A stretch of DNA of 64,000 nt from JAHTBL01 sp038532735 (GCA_038532735.1 JBCBAC010000001.1:186001-250000), one strand, 5' to 3'; counted from the first letter of the stretch, positions 43,654 to 53,302 are shown. Notes: generated by a model not told the origin, from the letters alone. A program made the numbers and translations.

Positions 43654-44241
43654 TTACCCAGACAAGAAAACCAGAGGCGCGAAAGCGGCAAGCAGAAGCG
43701 CCATCCCGCGCATAAAAATCCGCCAGGCTCTTGGGTTCGTCAGAAGGTAGGCGAGCAGGGCGCCGGTTGTGCTCCAGAAGAGACAGACAAACAGGTTGAT
43801 GCCCGAAAAGGCGCTGGCCAAACGGGCGGCAGCAGCAAGGGGTTCGGCGGTTGTGACATAGGCCATCGCGCTGAGCGCGACCGCCCAGACTTTCGGGTTT
43901 ACCCATTGGAAAAGCACAGCTTCGACAAAGGTAAAGGGTTTGTCCTGCGCGGGATCAGCCTCTGCCGCGCGGGCGTTCCACAGCTTCCAGGCCATGTAGA
44001 GGATCCACAGGCTAGCGAGGATTTTCAGCGCAATGGTGAGCGCAGGCTGCGCCAAGAGCAGCGCGCCGATGCCGTACCCTGTCAGCCCGGATGTGACGCC
44101 CACGCCAAAGGCAACGCCCAGCACATGGGGCAGGGTGCGTTGAAACCCGAAGCGCGCCGCCGACGCGGTGATCAGGATCACGTTCGGCCCCGGCGAAAAT
44201 AGCCCAAAAAAGACAAAAAGAAGAAGCGGATCGAAGGTCAT
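43654..44241 (-). CDS. LysE/RhtB-family amino acid exporter
   Basis: 195 residues, six hydrophobic segments. FGLFSPGPNVILITASAARFG near the N-terminus is the LysE signature. Exports amino acids or homoserine lactones in characterised relatives. The substrate is not predictable here. It lies 17 bases after cca. Confidence 0.88.
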   Translation of the reverse strand: MTFDPLLLFVFFGLFSPGPNVILITASAARFGFQRTLPHVLGVAFGVGVTSGLTGYGIGALLLAQPALTIALKILASLWILYMAWKLWNARAAEADPAQDKPFTFVEAVLFQWVNPKVWAVALSAMAYVTTAEPLAAAARLASAFSGINLFVCLFWSTTGALLAYLLTNPRAWRIFMRGMALLLAAFAPLVFLSG

Positions 44242-44258
44242 ATATATCGGCGATCAAG

Positions 44259-45398
44259 TCAGAGGTGCAGCAGGTCGAATTTCGTGAGTGTGAAGTCTGA
44301 TGCGATCCAGGCGTCTTCCAGCTCTCTTAGCCGCGCGCCTAATGCAGGCCCTTCGTATGCAGGCATCAAATCCGCCGCTTTGATTGGAAAGACTTGGGCG
44401 GCAGCGGCCTTGGCCGTTTCACAATCTGCCGGATCGACGGCTTGTTCGAAAAACGCAGCCCGGAGGTGGAGCGCTGCGACGGCATCAGACGCGCCCAAAT
44501 GATAGCCCAGCGCGCTGGGCGATTGAGCGGATGTTGCCGCCTCGCGCAATAGGTCCATCCGTCGGGCGTCCGCTTTTGAGAGCCGCAAATACTCTGCGGG
44601 GTCTGCGCCGCCCAACGCGGCCAAGCGCAGGATCGGATCGATCCCATGCCAGGCTATCACAAGAAACGCCGCTTTTGGGTCACTTCCCGGCAGCACCTGC
44701 GCAAGAACGCCTGTCTGTTGCATCGCGCCAAGGCTGGGCCCCGGATCAGACGCGGCGAGCAGTTTGAGCATTTCTGACCCGATTCGCTCTTTCGAGATAC
44801 CGTTGAGGCCGTCCGAAAGGGCGGCACAGGCTGCCAGACCTTCGGGATCAAAGCCATCATCGGCATCCGCATACCACGCATGAAATCGGAAAAACCGCAG
44901 GATCCGCAGGTAGTCTTCGCGGATCCGCTGGCTCGCGTCGTCAATGAAGCGCAGCCTTCCAGCCTGCAAATCAGGCAGACCGCCGAGCGGATCAACGACA
45001 GTTCCATCGCCCTTCGCATAGAGCGCGTTCATGGTGAAATCACGGCGGCAGGCATCCTCTACGATATCGCTGGTGAAGGCGACCGTCGCGTGCCGACCAT
45101 CGGTTTCGACATCCTTCCGGAAAGTTGTGATTTCGAACGGTGTGCCCTCAGCAATCACTGTGACAGTGCCGTGATCAAGGCCGGTTGGAATAGCTTTGAG
45201 GCTGGCCTTTTCGGCCAGTGACAGAACGGTTTCTGGAACCGCATCGGTCGCGAGGTCCAGATCGGTCACAGGCACATCCAGCAGCGCATTGCGCACGCAA
45301 CCGCCGACGAAATAGGCTTGATGCCCTGCGTCGGTCAGCAAAGCGATCACCTGCTGCGCCGTAGGGCTTTGAAGCCAATCCGCCGTGATCCGGGTCAT
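44259..45398 (-). CDS. cca: CCA tRNA nucleotidyltransferase
   Basis: 379 residues. Adds or repairs the CCA end of tRNAs. Class II signature GGCVRNALLD (32-41) and catalytic DLD (46-48), then RRDFTMNALY and RILRFFRFHAWY. ATG overlaps the CoA pyrophosphatase stop by 4 bases (ATGA). Could alternatively be a polyA polymerase of the same family, but the short length and motif set favour CCA addition. Confidence 0.92.
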   Translation of the reverse strand: MTRITADWLQSPTAQQVIALLTDAGHQAYFVGGCVRNALLDVPVTDLDLATDAVPETVLSLAEKASLKAIPTGLDHGTVTVIAEGTPFEITTFRKDVETDGRHATVAFTSDIVEDACRRDFTMNALYAKGDGTVVDPLGGLPDLQAGRLRFIDDASQRIREDYLRILRFFRFHAWYADADDGFDPEGLAACAALSDGLNGISKERIGSEMLKLLAASDPGPSLGAMQQTGVLAQVLPGSDPKAAFLVIAWHGIDPILRLAALGGADPAEYLRLSKADARRMDLLREAATSAQSPSALGYHLGASDAVAALHLRAAFFEQAVDPADCETAKAAAAQVFPIKAADLMPAYEGPALGARLRELEDAWIASDFTLTKFDLLHL

Positions 45399-45979
45399 AG
45401 TGAAAGCGGTCCTGCGAGTGACCGCAAGATACGCGCGGTTGCACCCCAGATGTAATAAGGTCCGTATGGCACGGCGAAATAGCGGCGGCGGGCACCCCGC
45501 CAGCGACGGCCTTCGATGACGTAGTTTGCTGGATCAAGCACATGGCCGAGCGGGACAGTGAACACCTCGGCCACCTCACCCGGTTCTGCGATGGGAACAA
45601 AATCGTCTCTAATAAGGCCCAAAATGGGCTGCACTCTGAAACTGGTAACCGTCTCATGCGCGGGCAATTCGGCAAAAATATCGACATGGGTCGGCGGCAA
45701 GCCGATCTCTTCGCGGGCCTCCCGCAAGGCCGTAGCGTAGAGATCGGCGTCTCCTTCATCGCGCTTGCCACCTGGAAAGGCAATCTGGCCCGGATGATGT
45801 TTCATACCAGAGGCGCGCTTGGTCAGGATCAGGTGAAGGCCGTCAGTCCGCTCCCAAATAGGGATCAAAACCGCAGCGTCACGCAGCTTGCGGCCCTTGG
45901 GCAGAACAACATCGGGGTTGAGATCGTAATCAGACGACCGCGCCAATGGATTGGCAGCGGCCGCCCGAATTTGGTCCAT
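45395..45979 (-). CDS. CoA pyrophosphatase, NUDIX family (NudL-like)
   Basis: 194 residues from ATG 45979. Open frame continues to TTG 46021 inside hslO, and GTG 45997 is another possibility. The NUDIX box PGGKRDEGDADLYATALRE AREEIGL is preceded by KRASGMKHHPGQIAFPGG, the UPF0035 signature of enzymes that split coenzyme A. Lies between hslO and cca. Confidence 0.9.
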   Translation of the reverse strand: MDQIRAAAANPLARSSDYDLNPDVVLPKGRKLRDAAVLIPIWERTDGLHLILTKRASGMKHHPGQIAFPGGKRDEGDADLYATALREAREEIGLPPTHVDIFAELPAHETVTSFRVQPILGLIRDDFVPIAEPGEVAEVFTVPLGHVLDPANYVIEGRRWRGARRRYFAVPYGPYYIWGATARILRSLAGPLSL

Positions 45980-45983
45980 GAGA

Positions 45984-46982
45984 TCAGGCGTTCGCACCAG
46001 AAGTTCCAGCTTCGAACCCAAGCGTGCTGGGGTCGAATTCGTAATGCGCGCCGCAGAATTGGCAATCTGCTGTGACCTTGCCGTCTTCCGTGGTCATGTG
46101 GCCGATATCGCTTGCCGAATAGATCGACAGGCTTTGACGCACGCGGTCGGCAGAACAAGTGCAGCCAAACTCTACTGGCTGCTCGGCATAGACACGCGGT
46201 TGTTCTTCGTGAAAGAGCCGCAAAAGCAAGTCATTCGGGTGAACAGTCGGGCCAATCAGCTCAAGCTCTTCAACGGTGTCGAGTAGGATATTCGCGCGAC
46301 CCCAGTTCTCCTGACCGTCGTCGTCCAGAATATCATCCGCTTGCAGCAAGCCACCCTCGCCACTGCCACCTTCACCGGCAGCAAAAGGCGACGCTTTCGG
46401 CATATGCTGCAGCATCACGCCACCGGCGCGCCAGCTGATCTCGTCGCCAGGCGCTTGGGATTGGCCGAAGGTCAGCTCAAACCGGGTTGGCAATTGCTCG
46501 GACTGGGCAAAATAGGTCTCTGCACAGGCCTTGATCGAGCCGCCGGCAATCGGCGTGATGCCCTGATAGGGCGTCATCCCTTTGCCCTGATCAATGAGAA
46601 TCGCGAAGTATCCCTTACCAATCTGAGGGAACGCGTCCCCCTCGGGATCGAGCCGCTCGTCATCAAAACTGGCATAGGCGCGCAGTTGGGCAGGTTTGTC
46701 TTCGGCGGTCGGACCATAATAATCCGTCGCGATCAAGCGCGCCGGGCCATCCCCACGTACCTGCAAGGAGAGCTTCCAGCGCAGATCAATCGTCTGGCCA
46801 ATCAGCGCGGTCAGCAAGGTCATTTCGGCCACCAGCGCTTCAATCGCGGGCGGATAGTCATGCTGCGACAGCACAGCATCCAGCACGCCATCAAGGCGGG
46901 CGACGCGACCGCGGATGTCGGCCTTGTCAAGCTGGAAGGGCAGGACGGTATCGTCCATCGTGGAGGGGCTTGTCTGTGACAT
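45984..46982 (-). CDS. hslO: Redox-regulated chaperone Hsp33
   Basis: 332 residues. Oxidation-activated holdase. The zinc cysteines are in FGCTCSADR and CQFCGAHY near the C-terminus. The family core GSIKACAETYFAQSEQLPT is present. ATG 46982 with a GGAAACC ribosome site. Divergent from a NUDIX gene at 47062. First gene of the hslO-nudix-cca-lysE run. Confidence 0.95.
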   Translation of the reverse strand: MSQTSPSTMDDTVLPFQLDKADIRGRVARLDGVLDAVLSQHDYPPAIEALVAEMTLLTALIGQTIDLRWKLSLQVRGDGPARLIATDYYGPTAEDKPAQLRAYASFDDERLDPEGDAFPQIGKGYFAILIDQGKGMTPYQGITPIAGGSIKACAETYFAQSEQLPTRFELTFGQSQAPGDEISWRAGGVMLQHMPKASPFAAGEGGSGEGGLLQADDILDDDGQENWGRANILLDTVEELELIGPTVHPNDLLLRLFHEEQPRVYAEQPVEFGCTCSADRVRQSLSIYSASDIGHMTTEDGKVTADCQFCGAHYEFDPSTLGFEAGTSGANA

Positions 46983-47061
46983 GGGGGTTTCCTAACGCGC
47001 CACTGATTGGCATACCGCGTCCATATAGGCGCGGCAAGGCTGCGTCCAAGGGAAGGCGGCT

Positions 47062-47502
47062 ATGATGAGACGGCATGGGGAGCGGGTTGTGCGCGGGCAG
47101 CGCTACAGAATGCGGCCCGGAGCTTATGCGATTTTGCCGCTGGACGCGCGTATCTTGCTGACCCATCAAGCCGCTCCGGCACCCGAATTTCAGCTGCCGG
47201 GCGGCGGTATTGATTCGGGCGAGGGCCCGCTAGCGGCGCTGCACCGCGAGGTTTTCGAGGAAACGGGCTGGCGTATTGCGGCCCCTCGGAAGCTTGGCGC
47301 GTATCGCCGATTTACCTTTATGCCAGAATACCAGCTGTGGGCTGAGAAGGTCTGCCATATCTATGTCGCACGACCCGTGCGCCCCCATGGACCGCCGCAG
47401 GAAGCTGGGCATAGTGCGACGCTAGTCGATGCAGGTCTGGCGCTTGATCTGGTCGCAAGCGAGGGCGATCGCGCATTTCTGGAGAGCTTTCTAGAGGTCT
47501 AG
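47062..47502 (+). CDS. NUDIX hydrolase
   Basis: 146 residues from ATG 47062 with a GGAAGG ribosome site. NUDIX box LPGGGIDSGEGPLAALHREVFEETGW with REVFEETGW in place of the consensus REXXEEXGU. The substrate is unknown. Its stop overlaps the end of the convergent response-regulator gene by 12 bases. Confidence 0.85.
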   Translation: MMRRHGERVVRGQRYRMRPGAYAILPLDARILLTHQAAPAPEFQLPGGGIDSGEGPLAALHREVFEETGWRIAAPRKLGAYRRFTFMPEYQLWAEKVCHIYVARPVRPHGPPQEAGHSATLVDAGLALDLVASEGDRAFLESFLEV

Positions 47503-48792
47503 ACCCTGTTTATACTCAAACAAAACGCCTGATATATCGTCCGCCATATCTTGCCCTCCGGCGAAATCACTCAAATCCCACATCAATGCTTCCATGAAGG
47601 CTTGGCCCTTAAGCGCGTGGTTGCGCCTGAGTAACTCTGCAACGCCGTCATCGTCCAAGCCGTGCCCGCTAGGATTGGCGCATTCGATGACCCCGTCAGA
47701 TAACACAACCAATCTGTCACCTGCACGCATCATAAAGGGCACGTTTTCAAACTCTGCAGAGGGAAGCAGGCCAACCGGAAGCCCCCCGTCGCCGATGGAT
47801 GTAATCGCGCCATCAGCGCGATGCAGCAACGGATGTGGATGACCTGCCTGGCACAACACCCCTTCGCCGGTCACCAGATTGAAATGGGCCAGTGCGATGG
47901 TGAAATAATGCTCCGTCTCAACCTCGCGCTGGATCAGCTTGTTGAGATCAGACACCGCATCAGCCGGCGCGCGCGGGGCATATTGGTGCTTTCCGATCTT
48001 GGTGAGCGCCACGTTCTGTTCCGGAGCGGCCGCAGAGAGCTGTGCCGCCAGTCGCGCGGTGAGCAGCGCGGATGATACGCCGTGACCTGAGACGTCAATC
48101 GAGTAAAATCCAACCGATTGTTCATTGATGGGAAAGAAGCCCACAAGATCACCACCTACATGCCCACTGGGCTTGAGAAGGAGTGAGACATCCGCGTTTT
48201 CGAGCGAAAAGAAGCGCTGCGGCACCAGCGATTGCTGCAGCTTGCGCGCTTCCAACAAATCGTTGTCGAGGACTGAGTAGAGCTCTTTCAACTCGTCCAG
48301 AGACGCTGCGAGAAGGGAGTTCTTTTCAGTCAAACGGCGCTGCATATCGACGATCCGGTCGCCTGCGCGGATCCGGGCCAATATCTCTGCCGGAATGAAA
48401 GGTTTGGTCAGAAAGTCATCTGCGCCCGCGTCCAAGCCCTTGGCAATATCGGCTTTTTCGGCTTTCGAGGTAAGTAGAATGAAATAGCCGTACCCCTCTT
48501 TCTCGACCTTGCGAAAGGCGCGGCAAAACTCGATCCCGTCCATGCCGGGCATCATCCAATCGCTGATCACGAGATCGACACTATGACTTTGACACAGATC
48601 CAGCGCGTCTTGGCCAGACGCCGCTTCGATTACGTCAAACCCATTTCGTTGCAACGATTTTGACAGGAGTTTGCGTTGCCCCGCACTGTCATCAACAACC
48701 AGAATCGTTTGCACAGCCCGATCATCCGGCGGCGCCACATCCGCGATTTGTAGGTTGCTGTTTCGCAAAGGATTCACGTGAATATATCCCAT
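47491..48792 (-). CDS. Response regulator fused to PP2C phosphatase (RbaY/RsbU-like)
   Basis: 433 residues from ATG 48792. A TTG at 48843 is open but less likely. The N-terminal receiver domain has VVDDS (32-36) and the phospho-acceptor D78 (ISDWMMPG), then a coiled segment and a SpoIIE/PP2C phosphatase (DVSGHGVSSALLTARLA, LVVLSDGVIECAN). Such proteins dephosphorylate an anti-sigma antagonist in partner-switching systems. RbaY of Rhodobacter capsulatus has this layout. Divergent from an Hpt gene, which suggests phosphorelay input. Confidence 0.88.
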   Translation of the reverse strand: MGYIHVNPLRNSNLQIADVAPPDDRAVQTILVVDDSAGQRKLLSKSLQRNGFDVIEAASGQDALDLCQSHSVDLVISDWMMPGMDGIEFCRAFRKVEKEGYGYFILLTSKAEKADIAKGLDAGADDFLTKPFIPAEILARIRAGDRIVDMQRRLTEKNSLLAASLDELKELYSVLDNDLLEARKLQQSLVPQRFFSLENADVSLLLKPSGHVGGDLVGFFPINEQSVGFYSIDVSGHGVSSALLTARLAAQLSAAAPEQNVALTKIGKHQYAPRAPADAVSDLNKLIQREVETEHYFTIALAHFNLVTGEGVLCQAGHPHPLLHRADGAITSIGDGGLPVGLLPSAEFENVPFMMRAGDRLVVLSDGVIECANPSGHGLDDDGVAELLRRNHALKGQAFMEALMWDLSDFAGGQDMADDISGVLFEYKQGLDL

Positions 48793-48922
48793 TAAATTTG
48801 CCCGAAACTGCGTCGCAACGCTTAACAACCCATGAAGGCTCAAATTGGAGTTTCTAAAATCCGAACTTCAACATCTTGTTTACTTCTCCATCGCAAGCTC
48901 TGCCCAGCGCTTGGAGGCACAG

Positions 48923-49234
48923 ATGATCGACTGGACCCGCATCGACGATTTGAAGGAAGAACTGGGCGACGAGGATTTTGAAGAAGTGTTCGAAATTTTT
49001 CTGGACGAAGTGCAAGACAGCGTCGACAGCCTTGAAGCCGCGCCGACCGGTCAGGCGCTGGAGGCGATTTTGCATTCCGTGAAGGGCAACGCGGTCACCG
49101 TTGGGTTTTCCAAACTCGCCGAACTCGCAGGCGCTGGAGAGGTGAACGCGGGTCAAGGCGCCGACGTGAACCTGCAAGAGATCACGGTTGCGCACACGCT
49201 TAGCAAGGAGGCGTATATAAGCGGTAGGCCCTAG
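48923..49234 (+). CDS. Histidine phosphotransfer (Hpt) protein
   Basis: 103 residues from ATG 48923 with a GGAGG ribosome site. The frame to 48845 has no ribosome site. H51 in LHSVKGNAVTVGF is the expected phosphorylation site. The domain is shorter than ChpT. Starts 130 bases from the divergent receiver/PP2C gene. Probably carries phosphate between an unlinked kinase and that receiver. Confidence 0.8.
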   Translation: MIDWTRIDDLKEELGDEDFEEVFEIFLDEVQDSVDSLEAAPTGQALEAILHSVKGNAVTVGFSKLAELAGAGEVNAGQGADVNLQEITVAHTLSKEAYISGRP

Positions 49235-49236
49235 GA

Positions 49237-50484
49237 TCAGATGACAAATTCCGCAAGCGTTTCATCATTGGTAATGTCGCGATAGGTGAAACCAGCTTCG
49301 ACCAGCTGAGTTGTCAACGCATCAAAGTTCTGCGGATCGGACGTCTCGATCCCGATCAGGACTGAGCCGAAGTTTCGCGCCGATTTCTTGAGGTATTCAA
49401 ACCGCGCGATATCGTCCTCTGGGCCCAGCATATTGAGAAAGTCTTTCAACGCACCAGGGCGCTGGGGCATGCGTAGGATAAAATACTTCTTCACGCCAGA
49501 ATATCGTTGGGCACGTTCTTTGACCTCGGGCAGACGTTCGAAATCAAAATTCCCGCCAGAGGTGACGCAAACAACGGTCTTGCCTTTGATCTGATCGGCA
49601 AGCGCAGGGAGCACATCAATCGTTAGTGCGCCGGCAGGTTCCAGAACGATGCCTTCGACGTTCAACATCTCAAGAATCGTCGTGCAGATACGATCTTCCG
49701 GCGCGACGAGCACATGCTGTGGCGGCACAGCGCCCAAAATAGCAAACGTTGCCTCACCAATCCGGGCGACAGCGGCACCGTCAACAAAGGTATCGACCGC
49801 GTTCAAAGAGGTTGGCTGGCCCGCTTCAATCGCAGCGGTCAGATTGGCGCCACCGGCAGGCTCAACAAAGCGCGTCTCGGTCCCGGGCGCTTCTGCGTTC
49901 AGATAGCTCAAGACACCCGACGACACTCCGCCGCCGCCAACCGGCAGAATAACCAGATCGGGCACTTTGGGCAGGTCGCGCAGCATCTCAACCGCGACAG
50001 TGGCCTGACCTTCGATGACGTCTTCATCGTCAAAGGGCGATAGAAAATGCGCGCCAACCTCGGCGCTGTAAGATTGTGCCTCTGCCAGGGTCACGTCGAA
50101 ATAGTCGCCGATCAGCCTGATCTCGACCGCGTCACCACCAAACATCCGGGTCTTGTCGATCTTCTGTTGAGGCGTCGTCACCGGCATAAAGATCACGCCG
50201 CGTTTGCCAAAATGCCGACAATTGAAAGCAACGCCCTGCGCATGGTTTCCGGCACTCGCGCAGACGAACAATTCCTGCTCTGGCGTGTCGGCCAAAACCT
50301 TGCGCATCGCATTGAATGCGCCGCGGATCTTATACGACCGCACCGGTGTCAAATCTTCGCGCTTCAGCCAAATATCCGCGCCGAATTTCGCAGACAAATG
50401 ATCGTTGCGCTGCAGCGGCGTTGCGGGAAAAACCTCGCGCATCGCGGTCTCGGCCTTGCGGGCATTTTCGGAAAAGGTGCTCAT
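49237..50484 (-). CDS. ilvA: Threonine ammonia-lyase (threonine deaminase)
   Basis: 415 residues from ATG 50484. The open frame runs to 51156 but that upstream part is antisense to argG and has no homology. PLP enzyme making 2-oxobutyrate for isoleucine synthesis. K52 in RSYKIRGAFNA binds the cofactor, and SGGNFDFERL and an ACT-like C-terminal domain (FLNMLGPEDDIARFEY) follow. Shorter than E. coli IlvA (514), with a single regulatory domain, so a short biosynthetic-type form. Confidence 0.93.
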   Translation of the reverse strand: MSTFSENARKAETAMREVFPATPLQRNDHLSAKFGADIWLKREDLTPVRSYKIRGAFNAMRKVLADTPEQELFVCASAGNHAQGVAFNCRHFGKRGVIFMPVTTPQQKIDKTRMFGGDAVEIRLIGDYFDVTLAEAQSYSAEVGAHFLSPFDDEDVIEGQATVAVEMLRDLPKVPDLVILPVGGGGVSSGVLSYLNAEAPGTETRFVEPAGGANLTAAIEAGQPTSLNAVDTFVDGAAVARIGEATFAILGAVPPQHVLVAPEDRICTTILEMLNVEGIVLEPAGALTIDVLPALADQIKGKTVVCVTSGGNFDFERLPEVKERAQRYSGVKKYFILRMPQRPGALKDFLNMLGPEDDIARFEYLKKSARNFGSVLIGIETSDPQNFDALTTQLVEAGFTYRDITNDETLAEFVI

Positions 50485-50598
50485 GGCGCTGCAATGCCGA
50501 AAAAACCGTATCAAAGCAAGCGTGCGCGCACCTTGCCCTGATGCCGAAAACCCGATATCGCCCGCGTGGTTTGACCTGAAGAAGAACGGAGCCCACCC

Positions 50599-51819
50599 AT
50601 GTCTGCGCCCAAGAAAGTCGTACTGGCCTATTCCGGCGGCCTTGATACCTCGATCATTCTGAAGTGGCTGCAGACGGAGTATGGCTGCGAGGTTGTGACC
50701 TTCACCGCCGATCTGGGGCAGGGCGAAGAGCTTGAGCCTGCGCGCAAGAAAGCCGAGATGATGGGTGCGTCTGACATCTATATCGAAGACCTTCGTGAAG
50801 AATTCGTTCGCGATTTCGTCTTCCCGATGTTCCGCGCGAACGCCCTTTATGAAGGGCTTTACCTGCTGGGTACGTCCATCGCGCGGCCTTTGATTTCCAA
50901 GCGTCTGATCGAGATCGCAGAGGAAACAGGTGCAGATGCCGTGGCCCATGGCGCGACCGGCAAGGGTAACGATCAGGTCCGGTTTGAGCTTGCCGCCTAC
51001 GCGCTGAACCCCGACATCAAAGTCATTGCGCCATGGCGCGAGTGGGATCTGTCGAGCCGCACGAAGCTGATTGATTTCGCCGAGAAAAATCAGATTCCTA
51101 TCGCGAAAGACAAGCGCGGCGAAGCGCCCTTTAGTGTGGACGCGAACCTGCTGCACACCTCATCCGAGGGCAAAGTGCTGGAAGACCCGGCAGTGGAAGC
51201 ACCCGACTATGTCTATCAGCGCACCGCTGCGCCCGAAGATGCGCCAAATGAGGCTGAATTCATCGAGGTCGGGTTTGAGAAAGGCGATGCTGTTTCGATC
51301 AATGGCGAAGCGATGAGCCCGGCGACGATCCTGACCAAGTTGAACGAGTTGGGCGGTAAACACGGCGTTGGCCGTCTCGACCTTGTTGAAGGGCGTTTCG
51401 TGGGTATGAAATCGCGTGGCATTTACGAAACGCCGGGTGGCACGATCCTTCTGGAAGCGCATCGTGGGATTGAACAGATCACGCTGGACCGGGGTGCCGC
51501 GCACCTGAAAGACGAGCTAATGCCGCGCTATGCGGAGTTGGTTTATAACGGTTTCTGGTTCTCGCCCGAGCGGGACATGCTTCAAGCCGCCATCGACAAA
51601 AGCCAAGAGCATGTCTCCGGCACGGTTCGGCTGAAGCTATATAAAGGGTCGGCGCGCACGGTAGGTCGCTGGTCCGATATGTCGCTTTACAGCGAAGAGC
51701 ATGTGACGTTCGAGGATGACGCTGGCGCTTACGACCAGAAAGACGCAGCAGGCTTTATCCAGCTCAACGCTTTGCGTTTGCGCCTGATTGCAATGCGGAA
51801 TCGTCGGCTGAAAGGCTGA
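50599..51819 (+). CDS. argG: Argininosuccinate synthase
   Basis: 406 residues. Condenses citrulline and aspartate with ATP. VVLAYSGGLDTSIILKWL and the GATGKGNDQVRFE loop are intact. ATG has a GAAGAAGAACGGAG ribosome site. Divergent from ilvA with 114 bases between starts. Its last 56 bases overlap the convergent sulfotransferase-like gene. Confidence 0.97.
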   Translation: MSAPKKVVLAYSGGLDTSIILKWLQTEYGCEVVTFTADLGQGEELEPARKKAEMMGASDIYIEDLREEFVRDFVFPMFRANALYEGLYLLGTSIARPLISKRLIEIAEETGADAVAHGATGKGNDQVRFELAAYALNPDIKVIAPWREWDLSSRTKLIDFAEKNQIPIAKDKRGEAPFSVDANLLHTSSEGKVLEDPAVEAPDYVYQRTAAPEDAPNEAEFIEVGFEKGDAVSINGEAMSPATILTKLNELGGKHGVGRLDLVEGRFVGMKSRGIYETPGGTILLEAHRGIEQITLDRGAAHLKDELMPRYAELVYNGFWFSPERDMLQAAIDKSQEHVSGTVRLKLYKGSARTVGRWSDMSLYSEEHVTFEDDAGAYDQKDAAGFIQLNALRLRLIAMRNRRLKG

Positions 51820-52534
51820 AGGCTTTCAGGCGCTCATAATAGGGCAGCGCCTGATCCACGATTTCAGCGTAGTGGCCTTCCAGCTCTGGCAAGGCGCCCT
51901 CTGCACCCGCAAATCCGGTTGAGCGATGAATTGCACCATACCAATGCGCGGCCCAGACACCGTCGCTTTCGTGGCCACCTGCTGGCCAAGAGAGCATTCG
52001 TTCGGTCCAGTTAATGCCCAGCGCTGCGCAAAGCATCTGCAACGTTTGACTGGGATTTTGGCGAATATCGTGGCTATCGATGACAATGGGTGCGGTACCA
52101 GACTGATCCGTAACCACATTGAAAAGCTCTGCCTGTTGGGCGAAGCCGATATCGGCGAGGGTTGGCTCTTCATACTTCTTTGAGAAGCTCGCAAGAACGC
52201 GAGCCGGATGGCGGATCAGGAAGACGTTCTGCACGTCACTCATCCACGCGCGCGGCATGCCCGGGATCATGTGCTGACACATGTGTTTTTGATAAAATAG
52301 GCTCTGTTTCTGCGGAATTTGACCAATACAGCGTTTAGCAACGGTATCACTCTCCGTTTCTCCAGCGGCGAGAATTTGATCTCGCATCGGGTGCTTTAGC
52401 CCGGTTTTTGCGAGATAGGCTGCATAGAAAGGCTCGTCCCAGACCGCGCAATCACCGCGGGCGGCGAAGGAATACATCAAAGCTGTCGACAGGTTCCGGG
52501 GCCCGGACCACATCGCAATATGACGTTTCTGCAT
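51764..52534 (-). CDS. Sulfotransferase-family P-loop protein
   Basis: 256 residues from ATG 52534 with an AAGGAC ribosome site. The frame to 52576 lacks one. AMWSGPRNLSTALMYSF is the 5'-phosphosulfate loop region and NVFLIRHPARVLASF the 3'-phosphate region of sulfotransferases. Unidentified acceptor. A cysQ gene, which removes the PAP by-product, is 43 kb away in this window. Overlaps argG on the opposite strand by 56 bases. Confidence 0.8.
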   Translation of the reverse strand: MQKRHIAMWSGPRNLSTALMYSFAARGDCAVWDEPFYAAYLAKTGLKHPMRDQILAAGETESDTVAKRCIGQIPQKQSLFYQKHMCQHMIPGMPRAWMSDVQNVFLIRHPARVLASFSKKYEEPTLADIGFAQQAELFNVVTDQSGTAPIVIDSHDIRQNPSQTLQMLCAALGINWTERMLSWPAGGHESDGVWAAHWYGAIHRSTGFAGAEGALPELEGHYAEIVDQALPYYERLKAFSLSADDSALQSGANAKR

Positions 52535-52636
52535 AATGTGTCCTTCGCAATGATTGTCACGCCTGCGTGACGTCACGCGGAGGTGAGTTGGTTACGCCCA
52601 CAAAAATCAGCAGTCTCGCCACAAAGGAGACCCGAC

Positions 52637-53302
52637 ATGACTTTTACGTTAACCCAAATAAAGCCTCTAATTCTGGGCGTTGCCATCACATTCGGCACCT
52701 TATTGCATTGTACCGAGGCGAAAGCGGGCCCGACCGATACGCTGACTGTGGCAGGCGGCTGTTTCTGGTGTGTCGAATCTGATTTTGAAAGTGTGCCGGG
52801 CGTGATCGAAGTTGTCTCGGGCTATACGGGCGGCACGGTCAAGAACCCGACTTACAAAGATGTCACCAGCGGGCGCAGTGGTCATTTTGAAGCCGTTCAG
52901 ATCAAGTTTGACAGCGGAAAGGTCAGCTCTGACGCACTTCTGGCGATGTTCTTCCGGTCGATTGATCCAACGGATGCAGGTGGGCAATTCTGTGATCGCG
53001 GACAGAGCTATGCCACGGCGATTTTCGTCTCTAACTCTGCCGAACAAGCTGCTGCGAAGGAAGTGCGCGCCGAAGCGCAAGCGGCTTTGGGCCAAAAGAT
53101 CGTAACCCCAATCCTGCAGGAGGCAACGTTCTACCCGGCAGAGGACTACCATCAGGATTACTATAAAAGCTCTGATGTGATTTTGACCCGGTTTGGTCCG
53201 CGCACCAAGAAGGACGCCTACAAGCGCTACCGCAAAGCATGTGGTCGGGACGCGCGCGTCAAGCAGCTTTGGGGCAGTGCCGCGCCTTTTGCTGGCAGCT
53301 AA
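52637..53302 (+). CDS. msrA: Exported peptide-methionine (S)-S-oxide reductase
   Basis: 221 residues from ATG 52637 with an AAAGGAGA ribosome site. A signal sequence (about 1-31) precedes the catalytic GGCFWC with C42 and C45, then GYTGGT and YHQDYY. Being exported, it would repair oxidised methionine in the periplasm. It ends 4 bases into the convergent ribokinase gene. Confidence 0.93.
   Translation: MTFTLTQIKPLILGVAITFGTLLHCTEAKAGPTDTLTVAGGCFWCVESDFESVPGVIEVVSGYTGGTVKNPTYKDVTSGRSGHFEAVQIKFDSGKVSSDALLAMFFRSIDPTDAGGQFCDRGQSYATAIFVSNSAEQAAAKEVRAEAQAALGQKIVTPILQEATFYPAEDYHQDYYKSSDVILTRFGPRTKKDAYKRYRKACGRDARVKQLWGSAAPFAGS

Noticed and set aside
48793..48922. A CtrA-type TTAA-N7-TTAA site between the RbaY-like and Hpt genes
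   Set aside because: Single TTAA words occur but not at the required spacing.
50485..51156. An N-terminal extension of ilvA to 51156
   Set aside because: It lies wholly antisense to argG, has no IlvA homology, and an ATG at 50484 matches the known start of the family.
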